A DNA stretch of 64,000 bases from positions 5,518,001-5,582,000 of the forward strand of contig CP085831.1 in assembly GCA_020809705.1 (NCBI GenBank), written 5' to 3'. Of this stretch, positions 10,855 to 24,404 are shown piece after piece. The stretch comes from Calonectria ilicicola. Lineage: Eukaryota; Ascomycota; Sordariomycetes; Hypocreales; Nectriaceae. Both the position numbers and the translations under genes were made by a program. The first letter of the stretch is position 1. The number at the start of each line of letters is the position of its first letter. Under the pieces are notes generated by a model. The model was given only the letters and a program-made list of their open reading frames with translations, was not told where the DNA came from and searched no databases.

Positions 10855-13098
10855 AATGAATGATAAATGAACGCACTAGGAATGAATGTGATAGGGGATG
10901 GACAGGAAGTGAGTGCAAATTGAACCCGAGGAACTGGATTGCTAGGTAGATGTCAATTTATAAAACCATGTCTATCATTTTAAAGACCAATATAGGATTC
11001 CAGTACATCATTTTAGCATCTGGAACTTTCCGCGTTCCCCCTGGAGCTATTCTACACAAAGTCTAGGATTTCAGGCGTCGCGCAGGTTCATCAAGGTCAA
11101 CTGAGTGAAGCAGGCTAGCCGTTGATTAGCGCATTTTAGGCCCGTTACGGAAGAGTACACTGTTTTGTGCCTGGGAGCACAAGCGAGTCAGCCTAGGTGC
11201 CACTAAGCGCCCGTTACAGACAGCCGATTTCGATAGCGCCAAGAAAAATACTCGATGGATCACCGAATTAGGTTTAAACAATTGATGTGGCTTGGCCAGA
11301 CCTCATGAGACCTAAAGAGCGGATCAGGGGCATGACCGTGGCCATGGTTTCCTGTTGTAGCTAGCCATGCTGCCTACTCACCTGGTCTATGAAGCTTCTG
11401 AAACTCTAAAGGCGGCCGACAGAGGGCGACCTTTAGTAGTGCAATGGATTTCACTAGACCAAGCACCGCTTTTTGGTCCGCCGAATATCGCACGGAGGGT
11501 TGGATTTTCCTTTTTGACTTAAGAAATGGGCATTAGGGGTATTAGTATGCCCCCTTAATTATTTGGTTAATATTAACTTTGTTTATGGTGGTTCTAGACC
11601 TTAGAGAGTCATTGAGCCAATGCAATGAAACATGATACGTTGCCTCTATCGAGGCATAGGATGCACCTCCCGAGATGTAAGAAACGAGATGAGGGGTATC
11701 ACTCCCGCCCTATATTTTCTACCAATGTTTGATATATATCACACGCATCCGTATTTCGCCTTGCGTTGGACAGAGCAAAGGTGACATTTGGCGAGTCAAG
11801 CTTAAAAATAACTCCAAAAATGGTTGAGCCGTCCAATGCCCCACCACTGGGGTGTCCGAGCGTCAGATGTGAGAGCTCAACACTAGACCGACCGGAAGGC
11901 ACCGCAAATCATTTTGTGATAGAGTTTGGATGGCATTCCAAGTTTGGGTAGCGGGATATCAGGGAGTCTGTCGGGCGCAATCTTTTGAATCCTTGCTCCT
12001 GTATTCGAATAGGATATGAATGCCGTACCGGCAAATGAAACTATTGGATGGCCGTCTTTTAGTCGAGCAGAGGTTTATGCAACTTAGATGTGACCATCAT
12101 CTCAAAGCGGGTGGAGGGCGTAATTCATAGTCCACTAGTGCGAATGAGAGACGCGAATCTACGAAAATGTTCTGTCGAAATAGCATTGTGCCTCAAGAAT
12201 CACGAGTGAATTTTGATTCTGGACGGGAGCGGAAGCGGAATGGACCGCAATAGCGTCATCTATTTGGCTTGGCACAGTAATGCATGAAAAGGAGAAAGAG
12301 TATATAAATTAATGGGAAGTTGTTTTTCTATGGATGCGTAGAATTCCTCAGGGGTTAGGTTGCAAGCTAGTCCCTATCCCAAGGCTTCACTAACTAGCCT
12401 TGGCAATTTTGGTGGCGGTGTTGCCTCTTCTGGTGCAAACGCCACCATCGGAGAGCGCGGGGAGACAGTGGGCAAATGCCGGTTGACTGGCTCACGCTAG
12501 CTCGGGATACTCAACCACTGGTGAAGTCTTGTTTTCAGCTTTTCTGCATGTGTTGTAGGGCTACCCGAGCGCCCTGGAACCAATACAACGGAAATTACAT
12601 CTGATTTGGATTAGTGGGATCCCAGATCCCTGGAATTGGGTGATCAAGCAACAGCTAAAATCAAGTGCCGCGCTTGTGCAGAGCCAACGAGACCTAGCCC
12701 TGGCCGGACACTCGACCAAACGTTTTTAGCTTGTATCGCGCGAGCGATTAATCCAACCCAAGAGCTAGCCCCTGTGGCTTTGTGCTAACTATAATGGCAT
12801 AATTAAGAGTCATGGAACCTGCCGCTTGAGAAATGTTTGACGGCTGTCTTGCTCCTGGGACATTGCGATATATCCTGAGGAGGCCTCGCAAATTTCTCGT
12901 GTTCTATCGTTACGAGCTAAAGAAGGACATGCGAGACAGAAGGTGTCAACCTTCTTTTGTTGCATGACTTCCACTGGTTTTGACCGTCACTCCTGTTTCA
13001 TGGCACACAACTTGCTCTTTTACACTCTGTCCACACAATTTATCTATCTTTACTGAGTTTGCCGGCTTCTGCACAAGCCTAAAAACTCGTCACCCAAC
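10855..13098. other. Long intergenic region between two divergently transcribed secreted-protein genes
   Basis: About 2.2 kb of mostly balanced composition without any frame I can support. Two opposed open frames at 11699-11951 overlap each other and lack domains. Both flanking genes read outward, so this is a shared promoter region, perhaps with an old decayed insertion. No inverted-repeat ends were found by eye. Confidence 0.45.
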
Positions 13099-15389
13099 AT
13101 GATCTTCCCCAAGGCTCTGGCATCTCTTGCCTTCAGTGCCCTTCTCCTTTGCAACTCTTCATCCGCTGCACCTAGCCCCGGAGGCGGCCCCGACATACCA
13201 TTGTTCCAATTCAATCGTCGTGATGACTCAAGTTCCAGCACGAATGGCACAACCACCAATGCCACATCACAGGTCATGGAGCCAGTGGTTCCTCCCGCCG
13301 TTGACGGAAGCAAGCTATCTACTCTTTCTCTCAACAAGAACATCTTGCTAGCATGGGCCGGCTCGCCTGAAGACCCAAATTCCGGTTCCAATTCCAAACA
13401 CAAACTACTGAAGCGTGATGCTGGCGTGTTCTCTCAAGCCAACTTTACCTTCAGATATCCCACAGTTCCACTGGATCATTCTGATTACGTCTCCGGCATC
13501 TCCTGCTCATCTGGTAGCCTCACTGCCACTCTGACCGCTGCCGCATACACCTTTGCAAAGAAAAATTGGAAGACAAACAGCAAAGTTGTTTTCGTAACGG
13601 CTGTGGATGGATGTGGAACCGACAATGAGAACGAACTATTCCTCGCCACGTCCATCACCTTCTCTGATAGCAAGAAGACTTTCACAGCTAAAGGTTCCCC
13701 GACCACGTACAAGGATTCTGGGGCTCATTTTAACCTAAAACTTGGCGATGTTCCAACAACCACAAAATTAAAACGAGCTAATAATAAGAGAGACGTGAGT
13801 GTGTTTTGTACTATTGCCATTTTTGGCATGTCCTTGTATTTATAGAGAGGCTTTGGCTAATACTTTTACTTATTCAACAGATGTTCGAAACACGCCCTCT
13901 CCAGCGTCGTGATGAGTCGAAGCCTTTGTCGTTGGGCCTCTACCTGAGTGATTTCATTGGTTCCACCCCGGATGCTCCCTGGGAAAACGCTGCGCTCCTG
14001 CTGAAGATCAGCAAAGAATTGGGAAAGAAAGACAAAAACGAATCTTGGAAGAAGGGTGAGATTGCATCGAAAGACGGCCACCACAAGCGATTGGCTAGAT
14101 ATGCTCCTGCGGAGGGCTCCGATATAACTGCTATTGCAGTGAGGTCAACTAATACTGCGCTTGCAGTGCGAAAAGCCAAAACAGAAAAGGAGTTTGGTGT
14201 TGCCTTTTTCTGCGTGGAGTGTGGTATTACAGGGACATTTTCTGTATACAGCGAATTCGACGTCAATATTCTCACTTTTTCAGTCAACACAGCCCAGGTT
14301 GGTCTGAAAGCCCAAATCAAACTGGGTCTTTACATAGGGATAGAAGCCTATGTTCTCTATGAGAAGACTTGGGAATACCTGATTGCGAGAATCATTCTCT
14401 ATCAGCTTGGGATTCCTAAACTTATTGATATCGGACCATATATCAGTTCCTCAGTGGAGTTCAAGGCGGGCATCTCAGCCACTGGCACACTTCTTATCGG
14501 GACTGGGGTCGAGTGGAACAAGATTGACATCATGTTTGATCTGAAGGACTTCAGCAACAGCCATGCCACTGGGTTTACTCCCGCTTTCGTACCTAGAGCC
14601 GAAGTTTCGGGTGAGCTGAAGATAGAAGCTTCGTTAGGCTTCCCATTCAAATTCGGAGTCGGTGTATTTGTCCTGGTCGACGTCTGGGAGGCGGATGTCT
14701 CCATTGTGGAGACACCTGCTATTGTAACAGAAGGTATCTTCCAGGTGTCGGCTGTGGTTGCTCCTGATGGTACAATCAAGCACGATATTAATGGAGGCTG
14801 TTATGGAATCGCTTGGAATATCCACTTCACAAATACGCTCCAAGGTGTGATTCATGTCGATGATGTTGGCGAGTTGGCCTGGAATCTTGTTAAACCCTGG
14901 GAGAGCGACCCAATCGCAGAATTCTGTATTGGATATACAGATGATGGCATGAAGGGAGACGACGACGATGGTATTCCTGACTCTAAAGGAAAAGCCGGCG
15001 GCATGACCGGTAACGGTTTGGCTAGTGGTGGGACCGGTCTGTCTGGCGGCAACAGTGGTGGTACCAAGACGACAAACCCGAAATGTAAAACAACGCCGGC
15101 TATTACCAACCCAAAAGTCCCCGGAAGCGCGACTTGCAATCAGCGTGTTCCACAGGCTGGTGTTTTTGATCAATATAGGGTCGGTAAAGATCCTAAGGAT
15201 GTTAAGAATCAGTATGAATGTGGCAACTATTGCCTTCTGAGCACGAAGTGCAAGAGCTTTGGCTGGGACACAAGGTGGAACAAGTGTTACATGTTCAGCG
15301 ACGTTTACAAGAGCCTGGGTATTCTAACCAAGTCTGCTAAGCCTGACCTATACTTTTATGATCGAGATTGCTTTGTAAAGTGCTCGTAA
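13099..15389 (+). CDS. Large secreted protein, two exons, C-terminal PAN/apple-like domain
   Basis: Exons 13099-13794 and 13881-15389 join in phase 0 to 734 residues; the intron runs GTGAGT to TTCAACAG. Residues 1-23 are a signal peptide (MIFPKALASLAFSALLLCNS). Several KR sites (LLKRD, LKRANNKRD, LQRRD) fit Kex2 processing. Residues about 105-220 form one compact domain with a cysteine pair; the middle 300 residues are beta-rich with little charge bias; a Gly/Ser-rich linker follows. The last 90 residues hold the pattern of a PAN/apple domain (YECGNYCLLSTKCKSFGWD). The layout resembles fungal secreted proteins annotated only as domains of unknown function (DUF7029/DUF7223, from memory). Function is not known. 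The second exon has its own ATG, so a shorter model is possible but would lack the signal peptide. Confidence 0.82.
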
Positions 15390-15572
15390 AAGTAGTCCAT
15401 AGTCTACGTATTCCTGTAATAGTTGGAAAGCTCCCTTACTTATTATGTTTACCTTGACTCCGTAATAATGATAATAGTATGCTATGCACCTCAAAGTCGT
15501 TTAAAAATTTGGTAAATTTGTCCCTCTGAGCAGAGGTTTAATCCACTTGTTCATAAACATTCATTTACTTCA

Positions 15573-17930
15573 TCAAACGATGCGGTGATGGGGTTTCAAC
15601 GTTAATTCCACTTCCCTACTGCCTATTACAGCCAATAATGGGTTATCGCTCACTTCCTTTGTTGTACCTCTCGTTTTTCCTTCGGATGAAGTGCTAGCAG
15701 GCTTTAGAGCTCGACGGTCTTTCCGGATGATAATAGGCAAATAGTTTGCAGCGACGGCTTCACTGCTCAGAGAAACCTTTGCTGGCCCCGCATTTAGAAT
15801 CACCTGACAATTTTGAAAGCCGTTATCTTGACTGGGTAGAACCACCTGTGCCTCGATAGATTGAGTAGGGATTGACCGAGGCAATTTAATAAGTGACGTA
15901 GTTGAGTATTGATGCCCGACTCGGTGATGAAGTTGAACCTCGTGCGAGCCTACGCTGCACTGGGTCATGTTACAATGTTGATCTGCTCCCATGGTGATTG
16001 TAATAGTGGATGAATTGGCGATGCTCGGCTTATCTGCGTTCAGAGCCGTACTATCATTTGGAATAAACGCTTTTGTTAGCGTAGCTGGGGGTAGCGAGAT
16101 CCCGAATTGTGTGCAAGTCGGCTGCGAACCATTCACGGTCTGCCAAGTAGTTGATTCTGTCTCTTTATCCATACTTTGATGAGTATCAAAGGTGTGAGGG
16201 TCATCATGGAAAAGGTGCTCCAACTTATATAGCTCTGGCCAAGGTTGATAACGATAAGAAATAGCCAGAGATTTACCACAGTTTGAGAATGATAGACCAT
16301 CAACCCTGGTAGGTGATTGATTGTCAGTGTCAACGAATTCTAAAACTCTTGGCTTTGGCTCTATAGGAATGATTAGCACGTCGTCTCTCGCAGAAAGAAT
16401 CGTAAATAACCTGCCTTGCCGGAACCGCCAGACATAAAACTTTGAATCATCTTGAAATAAGAGTAGAGCCTCGGTGGGATGAAAATGACATCCATGAATC
16501 CCTATGCTTAGAGAGTCTGTGGAAAAGTAGTTGAGCAGATGAGCTTTTCTCCGCCCATTTGAGGATTTATCGACGGAGAAAATGACCACATATGTCCCGT
16601 TTTCAAACCACTGTATTGGCGCAAGCTCGCGGTCTCGAAACAAGAGATACCGTTCATCCAGGCTCCACAAGAATTGGTAAGTATATCTATCGAGCCGAAG
16701 AGCCGTGCTGGAGCTGGTTTTAATTGACCTGCATTCAATCCAGCCGTGTTTGCGATTTTCTAACGGCCAGTTCAAAGGTGTAACATAAGGTTCCTCTAAA
16801 TCGACGGATATGAGCATATTTAATAAGGTGAATGCTTTTAGTGACGGCCCAATTGACATAGGGAATGAAAGAATCCAATCCTTCGAGTCCGAGGTCAAAT
16901 TTTGTCTTAGGCATTTTTCCACATCGGGAGGATAAATAGGTCCACTCACGCAAAGAACTTGTTTGGTCTTGTTAGGCTCAATAGAAAGTATTTCAAAACT
17001 GACAGTCCAGCCGGAACATGCGTCTTTGAAGTGCTGTCGTGTTTCAGGGCTTTTGGGTCGTCTTAACCTTTCTGGAGTGCCATCATAGTAAGGAATATTG
17101 GAGTGCTTCTCCCAACCGTCACGAAAGCACCCTGACAGGTTTAGTTTGATCCATCCAGCGAAATCTAGGACTGACTTACTTGCTAGGGTAGACACCAAGT
17201 ATGGCGAGTCTTTTGGAGTCTGTTGAACCCCTGGATTCACTAAACAAAGGTCTGGGAGCAGTTGTAATATTTCTATCGTAATGGTTCTGTGCAGGGGACT
17301 CGATATTTCCTGCTTTCGTTGGAAGTAGGAATCTGCTTTGCTCAAACATTGTGATGTCGCCCCAAATTTCCAATAGCACTTTTGAAAGAGTTTGACCCCA
17401 CTCGAGGTTTATCAAGTAAATGTCATCAAACAAGTCTTTTAGATTATATAAAAGTCCTCGGAGCTCTCCTAAATCGACTGTCTTTAGGAGAATGCTTATA
17501 TCTTTTTGCGTTTTCTGTAAGAAAATGGTGATGCTGCTGGCGAATAAAGTATAGAGTGCCTCAAGCCAGATCATTATGGAAAGACGATTGTCAAGAAAAG
17601 TGTAAACTTCATTGCGGAGGCTTTTGATAGCATCATGTAAAAGGCTCTGCCCATGATACCGGAAAACATTTATAAGCAAAACTATCCAGTTTGTAGAGGC
17701 AAATTTGAGAAATGGCCAACAACTCATGGCGGTGTCATTGGTAGATACGCCAATTTGACCAGAGATTGGCTTTGAGGGAAGTCTAGTTGTAAAGTAGATA
17801 AGGCATTCGGTTGCTATTTGTGCTTTGGCAATATGTGGCTGTGGAATTATTGGTTTAAGATTGTGATTTTCGGGGCCGTTTTGGGCAAACTCTCGAGCTG
17901 TCAGATGAATGTATCTGAAGTGGCCATTTG
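15573..17930 (-). pseudogene. C-terminal part of a STAND/NLR-like gene, cut off from its N-terminus by a transposon
   Basis: Reading leftward from the insertion point, the sequence first gives the end of the NACHT-linked helical region (motif YIHLTAREFAQ), then a 184-codon frame from 17727. It then needs a frame change close to 17171-17180, where GVYPSK-stop meets ASKSVLDFAGW, to enter the long frame that ends at 15573. That second part contains a conserved block (NLSGCFRDGWEKHSNIPYY) and WD40/beta-propeller-like stretches (FLWSLDERYLLFRD). These are familiar from the C-terminal halves of fungal NACHT proteins, which act in self/non-self recognition and cell death. The matching N-terminus lies 12 kb away at 30131-32366. 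It is broken by the insertion and at least one indel. A tiny intron instead of an indel near 17175 cannot be fully excluded. Confidence 0.8.
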
Positions 17931-17935
17931 CTTTT

Positions 17936-18110
17936 TATCACACTTTGGTCATTGGGTCATAACGAGAGATTGAAAGAGCCTTAATTCCTATGAAATAAAG
18001 AGTAGTCAACTATGTGTTTTATAGCTAGGTCTAGCCCTAATTGGCTGTGGGGCTGCGATAACGCATTGAGGCTGTGAGGCTATTGAGGCTAGCTATAACT
18101 AGTCTTTATA
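17936..18110 (-). repeat. 3' LTR of the copia-type element
   Basis: 175 bp, pairs with 29951-30125. The half nearest the host gene is nearly intact; the inner half shows many C-to-T changes relative to its partner. Confidence 0.9.
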
Positions 18111-19248
18111 TACTCTTTATTTTATAGTTTATTATTATAAATTGTTAAATATTATAAATAGTTTTATTTTTATTATTATAATTTTATATAAATAAATATA
18201 ATAATTAAAATTATTTTTTAAAATAATATTTTAAAAGTAATTATAAGATTATATTTTTTAAAGTATAAGAAATTTAATTTTAAATAATATTTATAATTTA
18301 ATATAATTAAAATTTATAAATATTATAATTTTTTATATTTATAATCTTATTTCTTTTTTTTTATTTATTTTTAATTTTAATATAATAATTTAAGATTTTT
18401 TTCTTTTATTTATAAATATATATAATAATTTTATTTATATTTATTAATATTATATTCTAATCTATTATTACTTATTTTTAATATACTATTATTAAAAGAT
18501 TTAATCTTAAATTAATATAAATTTCTTTATTATTTACTTTTAAATATATATTTATAAATATTTTTATACTTACTTTTTATATTTTATATAATTAATCTAT
18601 ATTCTATAATATACTTAGATCACCAAGCCCAGAACTTCTAATTCTTATACTCTAGACTCTTTTTCTTATACTTGATCTTTAGCTCCTAATACTTTGGGAG
18701 TACTATTCGACCTGCCCTGTAAGAATTATCTGTATTCTACTATTATTGGAAAGGGCTAGCTTAAGAATTGCTATATAGTAGAGAGATATTCTAAGTATTA
18801 TATTACTTATAAAGTAAATAATTATTAATATTACCTTTAATATACTTATATTAATTAATTTTATACTTTATTATTAATTTATAAATAATTATTAAATACT
18901 TATACTTTTAATATATTATTTTATTATTATTTTAAATAATAAAAAGTATTAAATAAATAAGTATTATTTAATTTATTTAAAATTTTATATTAATTAATTA
19001 TATAAATAATAATTTATATAAAATATATTCTTTATTTATTTATAAAAATATTAAATAAGAGTTTTAAGCTTTTTAAATAAAATATTAGTAAAATAATTAT
19101 TTAAGAAATAAGTAAAAGAAAGTTTTAAAGTATTATTAATAATTTAAAGAAATAATATTTATATATTTATATTTTATTTAATAAATTTATAAATATTATT
19201 ATTATTTAAAGTATATTTAAAGAGTAATATAATATATAATTTAATAAT

Positions 19249-19460
19249 TATGAAGGGCTAGTCCTGGGTTTATTTAACCTAAAGGGTGCTCTATATTGGT
19301 CTATCTAAAGCTAAGAAGGAAAAAGAAGAAGACAATTAGAAGAACATATTCTTCTAATTATATATACCTTAGTATACCCTTACTACCAATATAATTATGA
19401 AACTTAATCTAGGTGGATATAATATAGCTATAATCCTTTACTAGGCTTCAGCCTATAATA
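19249..19460 (-). repeat. 3' LTR of the nested gypsy element
   Basis: 212 bp, pairs with 24405-24616; the outer half is conserved and the inner half AT-shifted. Confidence 0.88.
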
Positions 19461-21799
19461 TTACCCCCCCTTTCTTCTAAGTAATAATTTTATTACTTTA
19501 GTACTATATACTTACTTACTAGGCTATCTAATTTTATAATTAGCTTATAAATAGCTTTATATATATTTAGGGCTTCTAGCTCTATTAAGAACTCTACTAA
19601 TTACCAAATAGATTCTTTATAGCTATATTATTGAACAAAAGCTTCTTAGATCTTGCCTTATTTTTATTACTTTTATTTAGTATATAGGATTTCTTTAATT
19701 ATTTACTTATTTTCATTATCTACTTAAATTAATAAAGGCTAAAAGTTATCTTATTATTATTCTAGTAAGGGATCTTGTTATACTCTTCTTAAAAGGTTAA
19801 TATAAAATTATAAATATATTACCCTAGGTATATTAATCTTTATTATATATATATCTATTACTTTTATTATAATATATTACTAATATAGTCAATCTAGCTT
19901 CTTATAAGGCCTAGAGGACTTATAGTTGGTCAGATTAATCTAGACCTTATCTCTAACCTTAAATCTCTCTACTAGCATCTGCTTTTTATTTATTATTTGT
20001 TTATAGTGCTGTTGTATTACAGTTACTATAGCCTATGTAAATTCTATAGTATCTTAAATCTTCTATAATAGGTTTCTAGCCTAGGCCTTATTGTTACTTA
20101 ATAATAACTCTATAGCAATCTCCTAGACCTTAAAAGGCTCTATATAGTACTTATACTCTAAGAAGAAGGGACTTATCTTTATAGCCAAGTTCTTATAGTT
20201 ATTCAGTACTAACTACATTACTAAAAGATAATAACCCTAATCCTTTTATAAATAGTAAATATATACTTATAAGTATACTTAGATTTCCTAGTTTATCTAT
20301 TTTAGCCTCCTATTAATCTATAAGTGGTATACTATATTAAACTATTATATAATACTAGCTAGCTTATAGAAGGCTTACTAGAATCTATTGATCTAATTGC
20401 TTCCTTAATTATTAATAATAGACTAGGGTATTTTATATAATCTATAATGGTAGCTAAGGAACTATTCTATATAGACTTTTACTTCTATTATAGGTATAAT
20501 CTTAAATATAATAGCTTATATAAGTTAATTAATTATTATTTATAAATATTAAGACTTATTTTTATCTATTAAAGGAAGATCTATTATAAAATCTATAGCT
20601 AGATCACTCTATAATTATTCTAGAACTAGTAAAGGCTTTAATAGCCCTCTCTTTAATTACTACTAGATATAACTTCTTCTATAAACTTGATAATTAGTAA
20701 TAAACTAGTGAATTAGCTGTAATAGTTCTAGCTAAAAGAATTACCTTAATATTAAAATTATTATACTATTATAGCCTAGATGATCTCTAGTAATAGTATT
20801 ATATTCTATCTATATAATATAAGTATATAATACCTTTACATTAATCTTACTACTAAATACTTATAATCGATCTTAGAAGATTAACTAACCTTTAATATCT
20901 AAAGTATATTTTAAGATCTAAACCTTTAAATCTAACTTAAGTAATAGATTTTACTTCTACTATTATATTATAGTATATATACTTATATAAATCTTATTTA
21001 TAATAATAGCTTAATCCTATAAATCCTATAGCTCTAGATAATTAAAGAAAACTACTATCTATAATATCTTTACTTAAATTATTTAAAGAATAACTTACTT
21101 TAGTATAATTACTTTATCTTATAAAATAACTAATTAAAGGATTAATTGTAGGTAATAGCCCTACTTCTTAGGGTTTTTAACCTCTTTAAGTATATCCTAC
21201 TCTCTATAGCTTAATATATCTGGCACTACTGCCTTACTACTAGGTTAATACTTAAGCTAGAAATTATATTCTAATAGCTATCCTACCTAATAACTCTATC
21301 ATTTTATAAGATATTAATATTTTATAAAGTATATTAGGTTCTTATAATCTATAATAATAATAAATAAGCTATAATTATATAATTCTACTCTTTAAGTATT
21401 TAAATAATATATAATTATTAGTATTTCCTTATTATAGATTAGGTAGTTATATTTTACTAGGCTTAGTTATTATAAGTGAAAGGTAATTGGCCAATAATAG
21501 CCCTACTTATCTTCTTAAGCTAGCACTCCTTCTAATATATTACTTAAATAATTAGCCTTAAGAAATATTAATCTATCTAAATTCTACTATTATAATATAG
21601 AAGCTTTATAAAATCTATACTTAAGTTCCTAGAAAGCTACTTTCTTACTAAATCTTTATTTAAAAATAACCTCTTTCCAAGTTAATATTATTAAAAGAAC
21701 TAATATCTTTATAAAGTTTAGTATAAAGATCTAATAATAATTTATAAAGCTTAAAAAACTTTATATACCTTTTATTATTTAAGATACTTTTTATTTATA

Positions 21800-22440
21800 A
21801 ATTACTTACTACTTCTCTAGGTTATAGAATACTCCTTTCCTAGCTTATATAATAAATTCTAGGTATTTTACCTCTTAAACTATAAACTTATATTTCTTTA
21901 AATCTAGATATAGTTTAGTAATAGCTAAGGTATAGAGTACCTTCTATATTTTTGCTAGATGATCCTTCTTTGAGCTACTAGAATAGATTAATATATTATC
22001 TAAATAGGCTGTAGTAAAGTCATCTAGAAAGTCTTACAACACCTTATTCATATACCTCTAGAATGTAGTAGGTGTGCCGCTCAGGCCAAATAGGTATACC
22101 AGCCACTTATATAGCCTAAACCGGGTCTGGAAGGCAGTCTTAGCCTCATACCCTTTAGTTATTTGGACCTTATGGAAGGTAGTAATTATATTTAGTTTAG
22201 TAAATCACTTAGCCTTGGATAGGTTCTGTAATGTCTCTGTAATTAGGGGAAGAGAATATTGGTCCTGCTGTATAATAGTATTAAGTATATGGTAGTTATA
22301 ATAAAAGTGTAGTCCTCCTCTAGGCTTCCTAATAAATAATACTGGGGCGCTAGTAGTTAAGCTACTAGCTTGGATAAATCCCTTATTTAATAGATCTCTA
22401 AGAGTCTTTTTGAGGACTAGCAATTCCTCCTTAAATATAT
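21800..22440 (-). pseudogene. Reverse transcriptase core of the nested gypsy element
   Basis: The least mutated coding part of the AT-rich block. From 22423 a 72-codon open stretch matches gypsy RT (LLNKGFIQAS, FIRKPRGGLHF, QYSLPLITETLQNLSKAK). It continues leftward after a stop through TKGYEAKTAFQTRF and LFGLSGTP to YLDN where YLDD is expected. The aspartate-to-asparagine change plus several stop codons remove activity. Confidence 0.85.
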
Positions 22441-23349
22441 TATATAAAGGTCCTTAAGGGAGCGGTAGTTTATTCCTAAATTTGTCTTATTATAAGTTAA
22501 TCTTATAATCAATATCTAATTAGTATAGTAATAGTTTAGCTGTCTTTATTATTAAGAATAGTTCTTTAAATTTATTAAGTAATGTAGCTAGAACCTGTTC
22601 CTTTAGGTTTTCTTTAATCTTTTATTAAAGGGCTTCTTTAATATCTTTTAAATTAATAGATTATATTAATAATACTACTAGACCATATATTCTATATAAG
22701 CAGCAATATTCAGCTGCAAAGGTCACAGCTATAATATAACAAGCTACCTATATCTAATGGACCTCTAGGGTTTCTTCTTCACCAGCAAGCTACAGCTTGA
22801 TTCTAGCTACCCTATAGGTAATATACTCCTTTGCTATATTATAAATAACCTTATTTATCTTTAACTAAGGCTTGCCTAGGAATAAATCCTCTTCTAGGCC
22901 TTTTATAGTATAGGTATATAGCCTCTACTTATAATCTCCTACCTCAAAGGTTAATACCATAACCCTAGAGGTATAAATCCTTTCCTTAGACTTGGTAAAG
23001 CCATTGAGCTATTATAGCTTCTTCTTAACATATAGAAAGGCTAGCCGATTGGCTAGATCTTTACTTATAAGGGTAAAAACATTATAGCTTATATTAATAA
23101 GGGCTTAAATAAGTTAATTATTAATTCTTGCTTTAATTAAAGCTAATCTATTAATTATTATAGGCTTTTACTTTACTTATCCTTAGAGATCTTCCTTAGA
23201 TAGCTTTAATATTTAATTTTATATTAAAGCTTCTTATTTTCTAAATCTTCATTCTTACTAGTAGATAAGTCTAACTTCATAGAGTTAGCACTATTAGCCT
23301 ACTTGGCTTTCTTTATATAAGATTATTAAACTATTAATTAATAAATTAG

Positions 23350-23391
23350 ATAAAAGGCCTTTAAGTGATTAAGACTTTTATAGCCAAAGCA
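23350..23391 (-). pseudogene. Zinc-knuckle of the nested gypsy gag, two cysteines lost
   Basis: The minus-strand frame reads CFGYKSLNHLKAFY, fitting C-x2-C-x4-H-x4-C with the second and last cysteines replaced by tyrosine. TGC or TGT to TAC or TAT is a G-to-A change, as RIP produces. Confidence 0.6.
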
Positions 23392-24404
23392 ATATTATAT
23401 ATTCTAGTCTTAATTATTAGTAGGCTACTTATAAAAGATTGATTTTTTAGTAATTACCTTATTTATTATTAGTATATTATTTTTATAATCCTTGGTCATT
23501 TTAGGGACCTAAGAAATATAATCTTACCTTTAGTTAGTAGTAGGTTCCTTTTTCTAGGCTTCCTGAGTTTCTCTAGCTTCCAAGCTATATCCTATACTTA
23601 AGCTAGCTAGCCTATATAATTATATAGTAGGTCTACTATGATCAAGCTATACTACAATTATAAGTTTAGTACACCTTTTAAAAAGATAATCTTAGCTTAA
23701 TTAGCCTACTAGAAGCCTCTTATATTTACTATAATCTACTTAAACTTAAGTAAAAAGCTTATAAAAGAGATATTCTTATTTTATTAAAAGGTTTATAAAG
23801 ATACTACTATATATATCTATAAATTAGTATTTTTATATATATAATCTAAGTAATATATAAAATCTATAGGATTATAATAATCTTTAGATTCTTTAGTAAT
23901 ATAGAAGATAATTATTATCTTCTAGAATCTTACTATTAAATATAAATTAATTAAGTATTAAAGCTTTTAATTTAATATATAAAAATAAATATCTAACTTT
24001 AATTTATCTCTTATTTACTATAATTATATTAAGTACTTATAACAATTACTTAAAAACTTTAATAGATTTAAAAGTAACTTCTACTTTAAAAGAGACTATC
24101 AAAGGATATTAATATCTAGCCTAATTAAACCTAATAACTTCACCTTAACTAAGGCCCTTAGGCTCTCCTTAGGGTATTTCTATAATAATATTAATCTCTC
24201 TATTATACTACCCTATTAAACTCTTAACTATACAATCTACTTCTAGATTAAGGCTAAAACTACACTTAATCCTTACTATATAAACTATATTAATTACTAT
24301 TAGATCGCCTTATCCAGCGCCAAGCTACTAGATCCTTGATCTACTATTATATCTATAAATATCTTAACTAATAGTTTGTATTAAAGTTAGTTAAGCTTTA
24401 GATA

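Noticed and set aside
10855..13098. MITE or other DNA transposon in the long intergenic region
   Set aside because: No terminal inverted repeats or target duplications could be found by eye.
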